NCBI GenBank assembly: GCA_910579725.1
Contig: CAJTUD010000046.1
Coordinates: 1 to 23,647 of the forward strand
Source of the DNA: an uncultured Oscillospiraceae bacterium
GTDB taxonomy: Bacteria; Bacillota; Clostridia; Oscillospirales; Oscillospiraceae
DNA length: 23,647 nt
Reading direction: 5' to 3'
The position numbers and the translations under genes were made by a program. Below, in pieces: positions 22,062-23,647 of this stretch; position 1 is the first letter of the stretch, and every line of letters begins with the position of its first letter. The notes beneath the pieces are model-generated. The model ran no database searches and was not told the DNA's origin. It saw only the letters and a program-made list of their open reading frames with translations.

Positions 22062-23595
22062 ACAATCCGTTCCGTTCTATTCTGTCATCATGGTGCGCGG
22101 AGAGCCCATTTCGATCCCCACATCTCTGCCGGAGGGGTACTCCTACCGGTTCTTTACACCCGGCATGGAGGAAGATTGGTGCCGTATCCAATGCAGCGTT
22201 CAGGCATTCCCCGACCAACAGACCGCTGCCGGAGCCTTCCAGGAGGAGTTTGCCGGCCGGCCCTCGCTGCTGGGCCGGCGGATGATATTTGTCTGCGACA
22301 GCGCGGGGCGTCCCGTAGGAACCGCCGCCCTCTGGCCTGGGGACGACTTGGGAAAGCCCATGGAACGCGTGCACTGGGTGGCGCTGATTCCCGGTCTCCA
22401 GGGACGCGGTATCGGGAAAGCCCTGCTGTCCCGGGTGCTGGAAATCTCGCCGGAGGAAAGCGGCGATAAGGGCGTCTATCTCACCACCCAGACCACCAGC
22501 TTCCGGGCGATCAATATTTACCGGCAGTTTGGCTTTGAGGCGTATCTGGGCCCGCAGCCCTCTCGTTTCAAGACCCAGGGCGGCTCCTATGAAAAGGAAA
22601 CCATCGCCGCCTGGCGGATAATCGATTCGCTGCTGACTGCATATACAGGCTGCTGCCGCTCCGCCGGGTCGGTGCTCTTTGGCCCGCCCGCACCGCTGGC
22701 TCTTCTCTTTGAGCGGGAAAACATGTTCAGCAAGTGCTCCATCTGCAAGGTATTTGAACTGGCGGCCCCCGCCCAGTCCGGCGACGTCCCCCACCGCCAT
22801 GACTATACCCAGATCTGGTATGTGACCAGAGGGTATTGCGAGCACTATGTGGAAGGGCAAATCTATACCATGTCTGTGGGAGACGCTTTTCTGCTTCCCC
22901 CGCAAGTGACGCACAGTACCATTTTACAAAATGACAGCAGCATCATCTGCTGCGAATTTTATATGGAGAGTTTATTTCCAGATAAACCCACCTCCTATAG
23001 CAAGCTGCAGGAGATGACGCAGAATATTTCCTTCACGCTCCTCTTTCAGCAGAAGCTTCACAGCACCCAGCCCAGATTTTCGTTCAGCCCCCAGGGCCAG
23101 CGGGAGACCGAGAAGCTTCTTCGCTCCATGCTGGCAGAATACCGGCAGGAGGAACCCTTTTATGAGGACAAGCTATACCTGCTGGTGCTGGAGCTCCTGC
23201 TGAATTTTGCCCGGGAATACGCCATGTCCCCCATCCGGGAGGTTTCGGAAAAGGCATATGACAAATACCGCAGTATGGTCTCTGCCGCCATTGTCTACAT
23301 TGACCAGCACTACGCCGAAGCCATCAGCCTGGAGGACATTTGCCGTATTTCGATGGTGTCCAAAACCTACTTCTGCTATCTGTTCAAAATGCTGACGCAT
23401 AAAACCTTCATCGAATACCTCACCGACCTGCGTCTGGAGCGGGCCATGGAGCTGCTGCGTCAGACCAATCAGTCAATCATAGATATTTCTCAGGCGGTGG
23501 GCTTCCGGGATTCTGCCCATTTTTCCCGCACCTTCAAGCAGGCCAGGGGCGTCTCACCCAGAGATTACCGCCGGGCTGCCAAAAATCAGGCATAA
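22054..23595 (+). CDS. GNAT acetyltransferase fused to cupin/AraC-type transcriptional regulator
   Basis: One uninterrupted 513-residue reading frame carries two usually separate proteins. Residues about 30-175 form a GNAT N-acetyltransferase domain. Motif A is VHWVALIPGLQGRGIGKALL (106-125), with the acetyl-CoA pyrophosphate loop QGRGIG, then SFRAINIYRQFGF (149-161). A linker follows to about 222. Residues 225-305 look like an AraC N-terminal cupin (PHRHDYTQIWYVTRGYCEHY, GDAFLLPPQVTH). Residues 410-508 are the double helix-turn-helix of AraC/XylS regulators (SLEDICRISMVSKTYFCYLFK and SIIDISQAVGFRDSAHFSRTFK, ending GVSPRDYRR). AGGAGG lies 7 nt before the ATG. Its own promoter and the terminator upstream make it monocistronic. 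A role in sensing a small molecule and acetylating it or a related compound is plausible but unproven. Confidence 0.88.
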   Translation: MSEQSVPFYSVIMVRGEPISIPTSLPEGYSYRFFTPGMEEDWCRIQCSVQAFPDQQTAAGAFQEEFAGRPSLLGRRMIFVCDSAGRPVGTAALWPGDDLGKPMERVHWVALIPGLQGRGIGKALLSRVLEISPEESGDKGVYLTTQTTSFRAINIYRQFGFEAYLGPQPSRFKTQGGSYEKETIAAWRIIDSLLTAYTGCCRSAGSVLFGPPAPLALLFERENMFSKCSICKVFELAAPAQSGDVPHRHDYTQIWYVTRGYCEHYVEGQIYTMSVGDAFLLPPQVTHSTILQNDSSIICCEFYMESLFPDKPTSYSKLQEMTQNISFTLLFQQKLHSTQPRFSFSPQGQRETEKLLRSMLAEYRQEEPFYEDKLYLLVLELLLNFAREYAMSPIREVSEKAYDKYRSMVSAAIVYIDQHYAEAISLEDICRISMVSKTYFCYLFKMLTHKTFIEYLTDLRLERAMELLRQTNQSIIDISQAVGFRDSAHFSRTFKQARGVSPRDYRRAAKNQA

Positions 23596-23628
23596 GAACC
23601 TGTATTCATAATCGGGGAATGCTGGATG

Positions 23629-23647
23629 GACGAGGATTTTTCTCGTC
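23629..23647. other. Hairpin at the window edge
   Basis: GACGAG-GATTTTT-CTCGTC is a perfect 6-bp stem ending exactly at the last base. It could be the start of a terminator for the fusion gene, but the following bases are outside the window. Confidence 0.25.

Noticed and set aside
1..23647. CRISPR array, tRNA or rRNA genes
   Set aside because: I saw no regularly spaced direct repeats and no tRNA cloverleaf or rRNA-like stretches on either strand by eye.

Overview
The window looks like a moderately GC-rich, endospore-forming member of the Clostridia, probably a gut Oscillospiraceae-type organism. The reasons are a SpoIVFA/SpoIVFB-like gene pair, a DUF6171-type Cys-rich protein, an NfnAB pair, AGGAGG ribosome binding sites, SigA-type promoters and a divergent SLH-like surface protein. 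This is inference from gene content; no 16S or other marker gene is present.

Layout. (1) 1-3600 is an accessory region. It holds the C-terminal half of a tyrosine recombinase, then a 257-bp segment bounded by 25-bp inverted repeats (23/25 identical, 525-549 and 757-781), then a long Ala/Glu-rich coiled-coil secreted protein with a C-terminal SLH-like region. The protein is split by a frameshift near 2375. The bounded segment carries an extended -10 promoter that now points away from the surface gene. It looks like a phase-variation switch of the kind known for C. difficile cwpV. (2) 3621-4930 (-) is a sodium:acidic amino acid symporter with its own promoter and terminator. (3) 5245-6865 (+) is a membrane-anchored M23 protein overlapping an M50 intramembrane protease, a SpoIVFA/SpoIVFB-like pair. 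(4) 6988-8061 (-) is a group III-type 6-phosphofructokinase with its own promoter.

(5) 8251-18069 (-) is an eight-gene L-arabinose/arabinoside operon of about 9.8 kb. In transcription order it encodes a sugar ABC ATPase, permease, lipoprotein binding protein, second permease, GH51 arabinofuranosidase, small Cys-rich protein, FGGY (ribulo)kinase and L-arabinose isomerase. No L-ribulose-5-phosphate 4-epimerase (AraD) is present. A divergent AraR-like GntR/LacI-type regulator (18388-19428) faces it. The intergenic region holds three 16-bp AraR-type palindromes spaced 52 and 64 bp centre to centre, one of them covering the operon's -35 box. Together the genes import arabinose or short arabinosides, release arabinose in the cytoplasm, and convert it to ribulose and then ribulose-5-phosphate, with release from AraR on induction.

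(6) 19598-21860 (+) is nfnAB, an electron-bifurcating ferredoxin/NADP transhydrogenase, with a SigA promoter and a strong terminator. (7) 22054-23595 (+) is an unusual single-chain fusion of a GNAT acetyltransferase domain to a cupin plus AraC-type DNA-binding regulator. The last 52 bases hold no gene, only a short hairpin at the window edge.
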